Source: Gammaproteobacteria bacterium (GTDB lineage: Bacteria > Pseudomonadota > Gammaproteobacteria > DSM-16500). Taken from it: DNA of 42,294 bases. The translations under genes and the position numbers were made by a program. The first letter of the stretch is position 1, and every line of letters begins with the position of its first letter. The DNA lies in assembly GCA_013287845.1 (NCBI GenBank), contig JABDDA010000008.1:1-42294 (forward strand), given 5' to 3'. The notes beneath the pieces were generated by a model that saw nothing but the letters and a program-made list of their open reading frames with translations, had not been told where the DNA came from and did not search any database. Below, piece after piece: positions 17,901-25,347 of the stretch.

Positions 17901-18456
17901 TTTATCCAGTTCTACAGCAGGGACAGTGAGAGATAATTCAAATAATTTATTAAGTACATTTAGTAATATTAATTCTATTGTTGGAAATAGTTCATCATTA
18001 AATAGTACTTCTCTGTTAACGTTGCCAAATCAAACAAACACGGTGAATGTTAATGGTTATGGGCAAGGTGCTCTGGGTTCATCATTGGTGTACAGTGGAA
18101 TTTTAAGAATTGCACTGCAAGGAACAAGTAATTTAGTATTCAATGTTGCTGCAACAAGTTCTTCTACTGCGGGAATTTATTATATTAATGGAAGTTCAAG
18201 TTCAGCTATTCAATTTGATGGAACAATTAATAGTACCAGTGGATTGTTAGCGAATAGCTCAAGTAATAATTCAGCTGTGATCAGTGCATCTGTTCAAGCA
18301 AGTACAGTCGATCCTTCTGCTAGCAGCGGTACAACAAGCAGCACTTCTTTACCTCAAATGACAAGTGTTTCAGGTAATATTGAAAATATTTCATCAGCAC
18401 AACAAACATTACAAAATAACCAAGCCGCAGGACAAAAAATTTCCTCATGTTTGTAA
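14995..18456 (+). CDS. Large secreted TPS-domain (haemagglutinin-like) beta-helix protein
   Basis: 1,153 residues. A signal peptide (1-29, ending GVFA) precedes a TPS/haemagglutination-activity domain (about 30-270). This shows the family strings INWKSFNI, LTANGQIILVN and DVSGLVASTIDIS. The rest is Gly/Asn/Thr/Ser-rich repeat sequence typical of a right-handed beta-helix. The usual NPxG secretion motif reads NQAG (VNQAGIHF), and no NPNL is seen. No TpsB transporter gene is nearby; gspC starts 57 bp downstream on the same strand. It may be an adhesin or surface protein; export by T2SS is inference. The C-terminus has no recognised autotransporter barrel. Confidence 0.82.
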   Translation: MKISLLETRRLKHFAIGVIAALFAHGVFANPVLNNVEAGNVSVSTSGNTLQVNQSTNQAVINWKSFNINSNETTQFQQPSSSSIALNRIDPTQGASDIYGHLTANGQIILVNQAGIHFHSGAVVDVSGLVASTIDISTQNFLAGKYIFDGTGNTPASIINEGTLIAANHGLIALIGSTVDNRGDIQANLGNIILASGNKATLNFSSDGLISFAVDEASLGKVANSGTLTANGGKILLTAAQAEGVMDDAINMSGVAIANSVAENSGEIILSAGDGSIDVSGQLIASGDAAGQMGGTVKVLGANIHLQSPALIDVSGDAGGGTILVGGNFHGTGPEPNALTTLVDSGVILNANALTNGNGGNVAVWSDLNTGFHGNVFAEGGALGGDGGFVETSAHGPLDISGAFVNTLAPLGNTGTWLLDPFNVTISTAATTGTTGTYVANASGANINTTDLATALNSSNVNITTGSSGNESGDITVSNAITTSNSAATSLTLTAANNIILNAPISLTSTSGGSGAANLTLTAGGNITLNSNITLTDTNRVVPLVNGTLTMNATSGRIGDSSSTALTITASDMTLTANNISFTGTEGATSAAGKTTFNNTFHGYGVNFVGTGTGGGTITLKGVTVNTSTDASQTGGSQFTTGTGGSITLGGTGSFASVNLANYLANNFATSMALTTSNFTVGPAGFSISEQNGSGNRFGTRNFNLLSGASTTLNGPITMYDATLTSSTTVYSIINPTSTVNVTTPGLIAQGQLFQLSGGTLNINAGTYNEALTVSVPTILTSSGGTVTVNSLTANNTLSGFSGTWAAASSGNFTFNNPVVLTGNASLSTAGAITFGSTVNGGYGLTTSASGATTFSGILGGSTALASLTTGGSGSDVINTTGITTSGNQTYNNAISLGASPTFTMNSGTMTFGNSLAGNGNTLSLAGGSGSNTFAFQGSASNVTETITGGSSGTQQINYGSYSSPVNIALSSSTAGTVRDNSNNLLSTFSNINSIVGNSSSLNSTSLLTLPNQTNTVNVNGYGQGALGSSLVYSGILRIALQGTSNLVFNVAATSSSTAGIYYINGSSSSAIQFDGTINSTSGLLANSSSNNSAVISASVQASTVDPSASSGTTSSTSLPQMTSVSGNIENISSAQQTLQNNQAAGQKISSCL

Positions 18457-18512
18457 AGCCTCTTGTGTAAAACCATGTTAGTATAAAACAGCTTTAATTA
18501 AAGGTTTTTTAT

Positions 18513-19010
18513 ATGTTAGAAAAAATAAGCCTCTCTGCATTGACAGAAGATAGGCAAAAGAAAATCAGCGTTTTAATTATAATAGGCATGCTATTTTTAT
18601 TAGTGTGGGCAATTTTTTTTGTTGTAGCAGAGGTATATCAAGATATTTTTATTTTAAAAACAAAAAAAAATATTTCTTCTTTTTCGATTATGGATACAGC
18701 GTCTCTCAGTGATTTATCAAGCACTCATTTATTTGGGGATGCTTCGAATTTACCTATTACCAGTTTGCAATTACGATTATTAGGTGTCATTAAATCTGAT
18801 TCCGATGAGAATTCAAAAGTGATTATTTCAGAAGCGAATCAGCCAGGAAAAGTTTACAGCAAAGGAAAAATGTTACCTTCAGGTGTCATTGTGTATGATA
18901 TTTCAAATGAAGGTGTCATCTTAAAAAATAATGGACGATTTGAAAAATTACCGTTAGCGCGTTCTCCGTTATTATTTCAAGATGCACCACGCGCAATGGA
19001 GATGCCATGA
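18513..19010 (+). CDS. gspC: Type II secretion protein GspC (short, HR domain only)
   Basis: 165 residues. One inner-membrane anchor (about 19-39), a linker, and the HR domain (about 85-150, LQLRLLGVI ... VIISEANQPGKVYSKG ... VIVYDI). The HR domain contacts the N0 domain of the secretin GspD. The PDZ or coiled-coil domain usual at the C-terminus (full length about 270-300) is absent. It lies on the opposite strand to the other gsp genes. Its TGA overlaps the ATG of the next gene (ATGA). Confidence 0.85.
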   Translation: MLEKISLSALTEDRQKKISVLIIIGMLFLLVWAIFFVVAEVYQDIFILKTKKNISSFSIMDTASLSDLSSTHLFGDASNLPITSLQLRLLGVIKSDSDENSKVIISEANQPGKVYSKGKMLPSGVIVYDISNEGVILKNNGRFEKLPLARSPLLFQDAPRAMEMP

Positions 19011-19600
19011 AGAAAATAATTTATTTTATTTTTATTTTAATGTTGCTGCTGCAATCATGTGCATCGCCTAAATTGTCAGAAGAATACACAGAAGGGAAAG
19101 TGAATTTCGAAGCAGGAAATTACAAACGCGCTTTTCGCGTTTTATTACCGCTTGCTGCAAAAGGAAAAGTAGAAGCGCAATATGCAGTGGGTTATATGTA
19201 TTATTATGGCTATGGCACAGCGCAAGATAATGAATCTGGATTATTCTGGATGAATAAAGCAGCAGAGCTGCATTATTTACCTGCAATTCATGCATTAAAT
19301 TTATTGCAGCATACTTCTCCGCGGTCAGAAAAAAAAGAAACTACACTTCCTCCGCCGAAAATTTCTTTTAATTATTCGCTGCAATTAATGGGCGCGTATG
19401 AAATAGAATCCGTTGAAAATTTACAAAAGAAATTAAATTTAAAAAATAACACAACGATTTCACGCGCAAAATATAATGGGAAAGATTGGTATATTTTATT
19501 GTATGGACAATATAACACCGCAAAAGAAGCTAATCTGGCATTAGAAAATGCGTCTGAGAAAATTCGCGTGTTGCATCCGTGGGTGAAAAAAATAGTTTAA
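19007..19600 (+). CDS. Outer-membrane lipoprotein with Sel1 repeat and SPOR domain
   Basis: 197 residues. A lipoprotein signal with lipobox LQSC (Cys18); a Sel1/TPR-like segment (about 30-95, AQYAVGYMYYYGYGTAQD); then a C-terminal SPOR domain (about 123-197, YSLQLMGAYE ... WYILLYGQYNTAKEA). SPOR domains bind denuded peptidoglycan. The gene overlaps gspC by 4 bp and faces gspM tail to tail with a 4-bp overlap. Location suggests a T2SS accessory role such as a GspS/PilF-like pilotin or a peptidoglycan anchor, but this is not proven. Confidence 0.75.
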   Translation: MKKIIYFIFILMLLLQSCASPKLSEEYTEGKVNFEAGNYKRAFRVLLPLAAKGKVEAQYAVGYMYYYGYGTAQDNESGLFWMNKAAELHYLPAIHALNLLQHTSPRSEKKETTLPPPKISFNYSLQLMGAYEIESVENLQKKLNLKNNTTISRAKYNGKDWYILLYGQYNTAKEANLALENASEKIRVLHPWVKKIV

Positions 19601-20070
19601 GTATGAAGAGTTAAAATAACTTGAACAATTCCTGACGTTTCTGTTTTAGTGACCGTAATATCTGTTACATTCCACCCAAATTGATTTTGCATTTCAACTA
19701 ACCACCCCATCAATTGATCAAAATTAATTTTCTCAAAACTCACTTGCACAGAATTATCTTCCGCTTGTTTTAATTGAGAAAATAATTTTGAAAAATCACT
19801 TTTTTCTAATTGTATTTGCACTTCGCTTAATAAGGATTCTGTAGAAGATTTTATTGGTTGTGTTTGCGCGCGTGCAGTGATGTGTTGATCGGCTTCTTTC
19901 ATCCAGGTTAATAATGCTTGATCACGCAATATGTTATGGCGAAGTGATTCATGTTTGTTTGCGATGGGCGACCAAATCAATTCATACATTAAAAAAATTA
20001 ATATAAAAAATCCGCCGAATAAAACAATTCGTTTTTCGCGTAAAGATAATTTATCCAAACGTGCTTTCAT
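19597..20070 (-). CDS. gspM: Type II secretion protein GspM
   Basis: 157 residues. A short cytoplasmic N-terminus with LSLREKRIVLFGG, one membrane segment (about 16-36) and a periplasmic ferredoxin-like domain: the GspM architecture. It pairs with GspL in the inner-membrane platform. The start overlaps the GspL stop (ATGA). Last gene of the minus-strand gsp run; no gspN follows. Confidence 0.85.
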   Translation of the reverse strand: MKARLDKLSLREKRIVLFGGFFILIFLMYELIWSPIANKHESLRHNILRDQALLTWMKEADQHITARAQTQPIKSSTESLLSEVQIQLEKSDFSKLFSQLKQAEDNSVQVSFEKINFDQLMGWLVEMQNQFGWNVTDITVTKTETSGIVQVILTLHT

Positions 20071-21188
20071 TCTGTTTTTCCTGCTTCAATGAGTAAATTA
20101 GCTTTGACTTGATTATCAATCATCGCAGCCGATTGTTGTTTTACAGCTAATCCTTTTGTTTTCATTGATTGAACAAAATGATCCAGCGTATTAAATGAAT
20201 CCGCAGATAACTCAATCGAAAATTGCTGATGATGAAATTGTAAATTTTGCAGCTGAATTTTCGGCGTTTCTGTAAACGATTTTCCAATCAGTGTGAGTGA
20301 TGAAAGAAATAAATCTTGTCCTGCGGCAATCGAATTTAATTTTGCTTGCATGCGGTCGCGCGGTGAAATCATCACAGTAGATTCAGGAAAATTTTTTTTA
20401 TAAATTATTTTAATTTGATGTTCTATTTGCGCAGCTTGAAAATATAAAATCAATGATCCTAATACATTACCTAAAAATAAAATTGCAATTGCGCCGAGCG
20501 CAAGATAGCTGGGTATTTGCCATGATTTTTTAAAATCTTTTTTAACGCCATACTCGCCCTGCAATAAATTAATCACAGGATTTTCTTGGTTCCATTTCGT
20601 GAGATCTTGAATGAATTGTTCTGGCGCGTGCTCATTTATTTCAACAGGACGATTCGTTTTTAATTGAAAATTTTTATCATCCGAATAATTTTCTAAAATA
20701 ATTTTTTCTGGCGCGCTTCGATCTTCATTAATTTTTAATTCAAGCAATAAATTTAAATTATTTTTATCGCATGAAAAACCAGAATATTTCCCCATGCGTA
20801 CGATAGCGTGGTGTTCCGTGAGCGCAATGTGCCAATGATTTTCTTCATAAGATAATGCAAGAGGTGCGGGAATAATCGCTGAAGGAAATACATTTATATT
20901 TTTTAATGCAGCTAACCATTCACGCATCATTTTTTTTGAAACGATGGCAACCGCAGTTCCTTCTTGTTGAAATTTTCCTGTTGCGAAATGTAATGTTTCG
21001 ACATCATCAATTAAATTTTCTTCTAATAAAAAAGGGAGTGCTTGCTGTAATTGAGATGATTTTAATGAGGGCAGTGGTACTTCTATGCAAGAGGCAGCTG
21101 TGGGTGGCGCAATCACAATCATTTCAGCTGGGTCGATAGCAATTTTTGTTAAATCAATCCATGGCAAATAAAGAATTTTTTTAGTCAT
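20067..21188 (-). CDS. gspL: Type II secretion protein GspL
   Basis: 373 residues from the ATG at 21188, which overlaps the gspK stop (ATGA) and has AAGGT before it; the longer frame begins at 21209. The cytoplasmic actin-like domain (about 1-220) recruits the ATPase GspE. A membrane segment (about 231-255, YLALGAIAILFLGNVLGSLI) leads to a periplasmic ferredoxin-like domain. The sequence is diverged, so identity leans on architecture and on position between gspK and gspM. Confidence 0.85.
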   Translation of the reverse strand: MTKKILYLPWIDLTKIAIDPAEMIVIAPPTAASCIEVPLPSLKSSQLQQALPFLLEENLIDDVETLHFATGKFQQEGTAVAIVSKKMMREWLAALKNINVFPSAIIPAPLALSYEENHWHIALTEHHAIVRMGKYSGFSCDKNNLNLLLELKINEDRSAPEKIILENYSDDKNFQLKTNRPVEINEHAPEQFIQDLTKWNQENPVINLLQGEYGVKKDFKKSWQIPSYLALGAIAILFLGNVLGSLILYFQAAQIEHQIKIIYKKNFPESTVMISPRDRMQAKLNSIAAGQDLFLSSLTLIGKSFTETPKIQLQNLQFHHQQFSIELSADSFNTLDHFVQSMKTKGLAVKQQSAAMIDNQVKANLLIEAGKTE

Positions 21189-22075
21189 AACGTACCTTGC
21201 ATTTGCCATAAAATTAAAATAGAAACACGATTATCTTTGATAACACGTTTCAATAAAGTATAAAAAATTAAATTTTGTTGATCTACTTTAACATCCGTTT
21301 TTAATAAAAAATAGTCGCTCGTAAATGTGATTTTATCTGTCGCAATCGAAATTGTTTTTATTTTATTTAAAAAATCTTGCTGATTGATGAAGGGCCCTTG
21401 ATTTTGTATCGCTGGATTTAAAGCCATTCGTAAGGATGCGGAAGCATTGTTTACATTAATCGGTGTTACTGTAGGCAGTGCAATTAAGTAAGAAGATAAT
21501 TTTTCATAAATTGCGGGTGGAATATTTTTAATAAAACGCAATTCACTTGCGCTCACCATGCGTTTATGCGCACTGCGATAAGGTGGATTTAATTTTGCAT
21601 AATCGGCATCAAGCGCTGTACTTGAAAGCCCCGGTGTTATCCAATCGATTACAGCAGAAATCATTAAACGAATTTGTTCGTCATTTAATTTAGGTTCAAG
21701 CACGTGAATCCATTGCGCGAAAAATTTTTGATAGTCTGTATCAGATAAATTATTAATATTAAAAAAACCTTGCGCATCGTAAAGCGTATTTTTTATTTTG
21801 AATGATTGAAGAATATTTTCAGCGGATTCTATCGGTGTGTTATCAATTATTTTTCCAGTCTGTCGTTTTTCCCAATTTGTTTTGAGTTGATCTATTGCCC
21901 ATTGCACAGAGCCTTCTGCAATAAAATACGCTTGATTGGAATTCGAAATCAATTCTGTTTTGCGAATATCTATTCTTGTTCGCCATAGCATCGCAATTGC
22001 AACAGCAGCTACTAAACTTGTAATAAATAACGCAACTAAAATAGCTGCACCTTTTTGCTTAAATTTATGTCGCAA
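21185..22075 (-). CDS. gspK: Type II secretion minor pseudopilin GspK
   Basis: 296 residues. Prepilin-type N-terminus with a short basic leader and KGAAILVALFITSLVAAVAIAM. GspK caps the pseudopilus tip and characteristically lacks Glu at +5. The large globular domain has the family YFIAEGSVQWAID and INVNNAS stretches. Start is a TTG overlapping the gspJ stop, supported by GGGGA about 7 bp upstream. Confidence 0.88.
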   Translation of the reverse strand: MRHKFKQKGAAILVALFITSLVAAVAIAMLWRTRIDIRKTELISNSNQAYFIAEGSVQWAIDQLKTNWEKRQTGKIIDNTPIESAENILQSFKIKNTLYDAQGFFNINNLSDTDYQKFFAQWIHVLEPKLNDEQIRLMISAVIDWITPGLSSTALDADYAKLNPPYRSAHKRMVSASELRFIKNIPPAIYEKLSSYLIALPTVTPINVNNASASLRMALNPAIQNQGPFINQQDFLNKIKTISIATDKITFTSDYFLLKTDVKVDQQNLIFYTLLKRVIKDNRVSILILWQMQGTL

Positions 22076-22676
22076 GATTTTTCCCCGTGATGATATAAAG
22101 TTGACTGAGTTTTCCTTGATTAGGAATCGTAATTATTATTCTCACTGCACGTGGTAATCCCGCATTATTTTTATCAGGCGGTGGCCATCGATTGTAAAGT
22201 TGATTTTTTTCATCGAAATAATCGAATTGTAATTCTTGCACAGGTGAAAATATTTTTCGTGATGAAGAAATATTTTTTGAAGTGATATCTAATCCATCCC
22301 ACGTTTGGCGAAATAAATTGTGTTGATTCAAAAAATAATTTACGCGTTGTAATGTTGAACGATTCAATGCGCCAAGAGGATTGGTCCATCCGCCGTGTGT
22401 AAATGTGACAGAAGAAGACGTTCCAATAAAAGAAGTTTGTTCTGCACCTTGTGTATCTGTGATCGGGCGATCAACGACCTGTTGAATATCACGTGAAAAA
22501 AGTAATATTGCGAGTTGTAATTCATTTAATTTTTCTGCGTGTTGTTCTGCGCGTGTTTGATTTGAAAAAATAGTGTGTAATGTTGTTGCTAAGATCGTTG
22601 AGATAATCGCGAAAATAAAAAGTGCGATGAGGATTTCGATTAAGGTGAAGCCTTTAGAGCTAAATATTTTCTTCAT
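22065..22676 (-). CDS. gspJ: Type II secretion minor pseudopilin GspJ
   Basis: 203 residues from the ATG at 22676 (a TTG at 22688 is the longer alternative). Prepilin motif SSKGFTLIEILIALFIF with Glu at +5, cleaved after Gly by GspO/PilD, which is not in this window. C-terminal LQFDYFDEKNQLYNRWPP is typical of GspJ. Part of the GspH-I-J-K tip complex. Confidence 0.9.
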   Translation of the reverse strand: MKKIFSSKGFTLIEILIALFIFAIISTILATTLHTIFSNQTRAEQHAEKLNELQLAILLFSRDIQQVVDRPITDTQGAEQTSFIGTSSSVTFTHGGWTNPLGALNRSTLQRVNYFLNQHNLFRQTWDGLDITSKNISSSRKIFSPVQELQFDYFDEKNQLYNRWPPPDKNNAGLPRAVRIIITIPNQGKLSQLYIITGKNLAT

Positions 22677-23031
22677 AAATATATCCAATCAATTTCACAA
22701 GATTTTTATTTTCAGAATTAAAAACATTGACCTGAATCGCACGAATTCGCGGATTTGGTGTTGCTGTTTTCTCTATCGTCCAAAACCATTTTTTTCCTAA
22801 CATGATTGTTTCCGCAGAAAGTGTATTCGCAGAACGTGGTAAAACAATTAACCCTAAATTCACTTCATTCATCACATCTGTCCCCACCCATTCCGCAATT
22901 ATTTTTTGTTGTAAATAATCCGTGTGACGAATCGATTGTGACGTGGCTTTCATAATGGCAGTGAGTGCAATACTAATAATTACTAATGCAATTAACACTT
23001 CGATTAATGTCATTCCTTTTTTATTTTTCAT
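22660..23031 (-). CDS. gspI: Type II secretion minor pseudopilin GspI
   Basis: About 123 residues from the ATG at 23031, preceded by AAGGGTGG. Prepilin motif KKGMTLIEVLIALVIISIAL followed by the GspI-like WVGTDVMNEVNLGL segment. The longer frame to 23067 would put extra residues before a normal 6-7 residue leader. It overlaps gspH by about 11 bp and gspJ by 17 bp. Confidence 0.9.
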   Translation of the reverse strand: MKNKKGMTLIEVLIALVIISIALTAIMKATSQSIRHTDYLQQKIIAEWVGTDVMNEVNLGLIVLPRSANTLSAETIMLGKKWFWTIEKTATPNPRIRAIQVNVFNSENKNLVKLIGYIYEENI

Positions 23032-23470
23032 TGATCCACCCTTTCGAAAATGTTCCATCGCCTGCACCTGTAATTTTATAAACAGGTGATTTATTTTTTT
23101 TACCGATCAATAAAACAAACGCAGAAGTTTCTCCATTCGAAGAAATAATTAAAGGTGGATTTTGTAAGGCGATTTCAAACTCAGCAGGAAATGTATATTT
23201 TTTTAATAAATCATCCGAAACAGCGCGCCATTTTTTTTCAGCAGCATCAAATTGATAGAATTGAAAAGTATTTTCACTCACCACAAAATTAAATACCGCA
23301 GGTTGCAGTATCGCTTGTTCTTCAGCTAACAAAATTAAATTTGAAATTTTATTTCCTAAAATTTCAATTTGTTTATTTTTGTTGTATCCAATCGTGAGTA
23401 CAGCAAACGTAGAAATAATACTGATAATGACCAATACAATTAAAATTTCAATTAATGTGTAACCCTTCAC
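23021..23470 (-). CDS. gspH: Type II secretion minor pseudopilin GspH
   Basis: Prepilin motif VKGYTLIEILIVLVIISII, then a small globular domain (EEQAILQPAVFNFVV ... FQFYQFD) characteristic of GspH. Start ambiguous: the GTG at 23470 overlaps the gspG stop (GTGA), while the in-frame TTG at 23491 gives a longer, 10-residue leader. Confidence 0.85.
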   Translation of the reverse strand: MKGYTLIEILIVLVIISIISTFAVLTIGYNKNKQIEILGNKISNLILLAEEQAILQPAVFNFVVSENTFQFYQFDAAEKKWRAVSDDLLKKYTFPAEFEIALQNPPLIISSNGETSAFVLLIGKKNKSPVYKITGAGDGTFSKGWINEK

Positions 23471-23892
23471 TCCGTTTTTTCCGTATTCCAATTTCCAATT
23501 AAACTATTTCCTTCTTTCCCTTCTGGTCCAACACTCCAAATGCGGATTTTAGAATTTTCATTCGTGTATTGATAATTTTCTCCCCACGGATCTTTCGGAA
23601 CCGATTCTAAATAACCTTCTGATTTCCAATTATTAGGAAGCGGTGTGGTCGATGGTTTTGTGACTAAAGCGATTAATCCTTGATCAGTTGAAGGATAAAA
23701 TCCATTGTCTAATTTGTATAAATCAAGCGCACTTTGAATAGCCAATAAATCTTGTTTTACTTTTACCATGCGTGCTTGTTCAGGGCGGCTCATGATTTTA
23801 GGCACAATAAAAGCCGCTAAAATGCCTAAAATAACGACAACAACCATGACTTCAATTAACGTGAAGCCGCGTGTAGAACTGATTGATTTCAT
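23467..23892 (-). CDS. gspG: Type II secretion major pseudopilin GspG
   Basis: 141 residues from the ATG at 23892, with GAGGAAA in front. Prepilin motif TRGFTLIEVMVVVVILGILAA. The conserved GspG body is clear: LDLYKLDNGFYPSTDQGL, the DPWGENYQY calcium-site region and a WSVGPEGKEG end. This is the main subunit of the T2SS pseudopilus. First gene of the gspG-M run, divergent from the cassette at 24 kb. Confidence 0.96.
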   Translation of the reverse strand: MKSISSTRGFTLIEVMVVVVILGILAAFIVPKIMSRPEQARMVKVKQDLLAIQSALDLYKLDNGFYPSTDQGLIALVTKPSTTPLPNNWKSEGYLESVPKDPWGENYQYTNENSKIRIWSVGPEGKEGNSLIGNWNTEKTE

Positions 23893-23928
23893 GAAAATTT
23901 TCCTCAAATAAGCACTTTAAATGCGCAA

Positions 23929-23934
23929 AGTATA
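23929..23934 (-). promoter_or_regulatory. -10 box of the gspG-M run
   Basis: TATACT on the minus strand; TTATCA lies 18 bp upstream as a 4/6 -35. This gives a leader of about 30 nt before the gspG ATG, so gspG-M can be transcribed separately from gspD-E-F. Confidence 0.4.
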
Positions 23935-23987
23935 TCATTTTAAGTAAAACAGTGATAAAAGATTCTGTTCAGATGGAATTTTTGGAC

Positions 23988-23993
23988 TATAAT
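23988..23993 (+). promoter_or_regulatory. -10 box of the two-gene cassette
   Basis: Perfect TATAAT on the plus strand (GGACTATAATAAC) with a weak -35. Transcription would start near 24000, which makes the in-frame ATG at 23952 unusable and supports the start at 24042. Confidence 0.45.
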
Positions 23994-24041
23994 AACAGTA
24001 ACAAGCAATGTTATGGTGTTTTCAGTCAAGAGGGTTATTTT

Positions 24042-24458
24042 ATGGCAAAACTTGATAAAAATGAAACAATGGTCCGCGGCACTATTTCAAATAAAGGAAT
24101 AGGCCAAGAAGTTTTAAGAGAGATAGAAAGTTCATTAAAAGAAATTCATGAAAAAAATGCAATGTATGCTTCAGCAGTTTCTAGAGATGCTTTTACAGCA
24201 TTGATGGAAACAGGAAAACACACTCAGAAAGTTATAACACTTTCAAAAGATCAACTTCGTCGATATTCCACAGGGTTGGCTCAAATTGTTACTAAAGAAA
24301 GCGCACCTAACTTTGATGTCAGTCGCAGACAACATCAACATGTTGAAGCTGCTAAAGATTTATTAGTGAAGATAGGCGTGTTTGGCGGTAGTGAAAAACG
24401 AAAAGCACCTGAAGCAGACATCGGTATTCAACCACCTACTAAAAAAGTTAAAAGATAA
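24042..24458 (+). CDS. Small basic protein with C-terminal bipartite NLS-like sequence, unknown function
   Basis: 138 residues from the ATG at 24042, which has GAGGG about 7 bp upstream; the longer frame (23952) would span the promoter. No known domain, signal peptide or membrane segment; mostly helical. The last 20 residues hold KRK (119-121), a 12-residue spacer and KKVKR (134-138), matching the classical bipartite nuclear localisation pattern. It sits on the opposite strand inside the gsp locus. A host-nucleus-directed effector is plausible but unproven; a basic DNA- or RNA-binding tail is the alternative. Confidence 0.7.
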   Translation: MAKLDKNETMVRGTISNKGIGQEVLREIESSLKEIHEKNAMYASAVSRDAFTALMETGKHTQKVITLSKDQLRRYSTGLAQIVTKESAPNFDVSRRQHQHVEAAKDLLVKIGVFGGSEKRKAPEADIGIQPPTKKVKR

Positions 24459-24478
24459 TCACTGAGGGCTTTCTATCC

Positions 24479-25252
24479 ATGTTCGACCGGTTGCAAAAAC
24501 CTTTTCTTACGGTTGAAACGGGTGAGGCGTATCAGCCTATCCGACTCAGTTATGATTTGCTCAATAAAGAAAAACTGCTTCAATCACTTGATAAACTTCA
24601 ATGTCTTAAAAAAAATGTCGTCGCAGAATCATGGACATGGTATTGGAAAGCAGAATGTGATGAATTGCATTTTGAATCTGTTGATGCGTACCGTAGAAAT
24701 ACAGAACATCCACTTCGTTTAGCAACGATCACGTTAAAAGATAATAATGTTTATTTCAATCTTCCTTCATTCAAACGCGCATGCCTTGCGATTACATTTT
24801 TTTATAAAATGATTTCACAAGAAGCGATGCGAATTCGTCGTGCAGATTTTATTAATAAAGTGTTTGCAATCGATGAACGTTTACCACACGGATTTGCAGA
24901 ATTATTTAATGAAGATGAATTAGAGCGCATCGTTCATCAACGCGAAGAAGATTATCATAAAGTACAAGAACGTTGCGAACATGCGGCGTCACCTGAACAA
25001 GCGTTTTCAATTCTTTCTGAATACACTAAAACAGAAGCGAAGAAAACACTTCCTTTTGCTGAACGTTTTGTATTCGAACAAGATGCAGAAGATCCTGAAG
25101 TCGTTTTCTTAGGATTTTATATTTTCTTGCGTGGTCGTGAATTAGTTGCGATTAAACGTTGGTATGGTGAAACAGGATATACATTAGCTGACGCAGCGGA
25201 TGAAACATTCGACCAAGTATTTGGTGGGATGGGAATTGATATTATCGAATAG
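24479..25252 (+). CDS. Conserved-looking hypothetical protein
   Basis: 257 residues, start supported by GAGGG before the ATG, 20 bp after the preceding gene and probably co-transcribed. No family recognised. It is soluble, rich in charged helices, with a Trp/Tyr-rich stretch near the N-terminus (ESWTWYWKAE, about 50-59) and an acidic C-terminus (ADAADETFDQVFGGMG). No signal peptide or membrane segment. It lies between gspF and gspG on the opposite strand; a link to T2SS is not shown by the sequence. Confidence 0.75.
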   Translation: MFDRLQKPFLTVETGEAYQPIRLSYDLLNKEKLLQSLDKLQCLKKNVVAESWTWYWKAECDELHFESVDAYRRNTEHPLRLATITLKDNNVYFNLPSFKRACLAITFFYKMISQEAMRIRRADFINKVFAIDERLPHGFAELFNEDELERIVHQREEDYHKVQERCEHAASPEQAFSILSEYTKTEAKKTLPFAERFVFEQDAEDPEVVFLGFYIFLRGRELVAIKRWYGETGYTLADAADETFDQVFGGMGIDIIE

Positions 25253-25254
25253 TT

Positions 25255-25345
25255 GTCATGCCAGCCGAGCGTTTTTTGCGAGAGGTGGCATCCAGTGTCT
25301 TTTTTAAAAGCCACTGGATGCCAGCTAAAAGCACGCTGGCATGAC
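25255..25345. repeat. Palindromic intergenic repeat, copy 1
   Basis: 91 bp with 11-bp end repeats GTCATGCCAGC / GCTGGCATGAC and a second inner pair GGCATCCAGTG / CACTGGATGCC. It exactly fills the gap between two convergent stop codons (unknown gene and gspF). A related copy lies at 36113-36265. No T-run follows the arms, so it is not an intrinsic terminator by simple inspection. Confidence 0.85.
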
Positions 25346-25347
25346 AA

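Noticed and set aside
23952-24041. Upstream extension of the NLS-protein reading frame
   Set aside because: It would cover the TATAAT promoter and has no ribosome-binding site; the ATG at 24042 has GAGGG.
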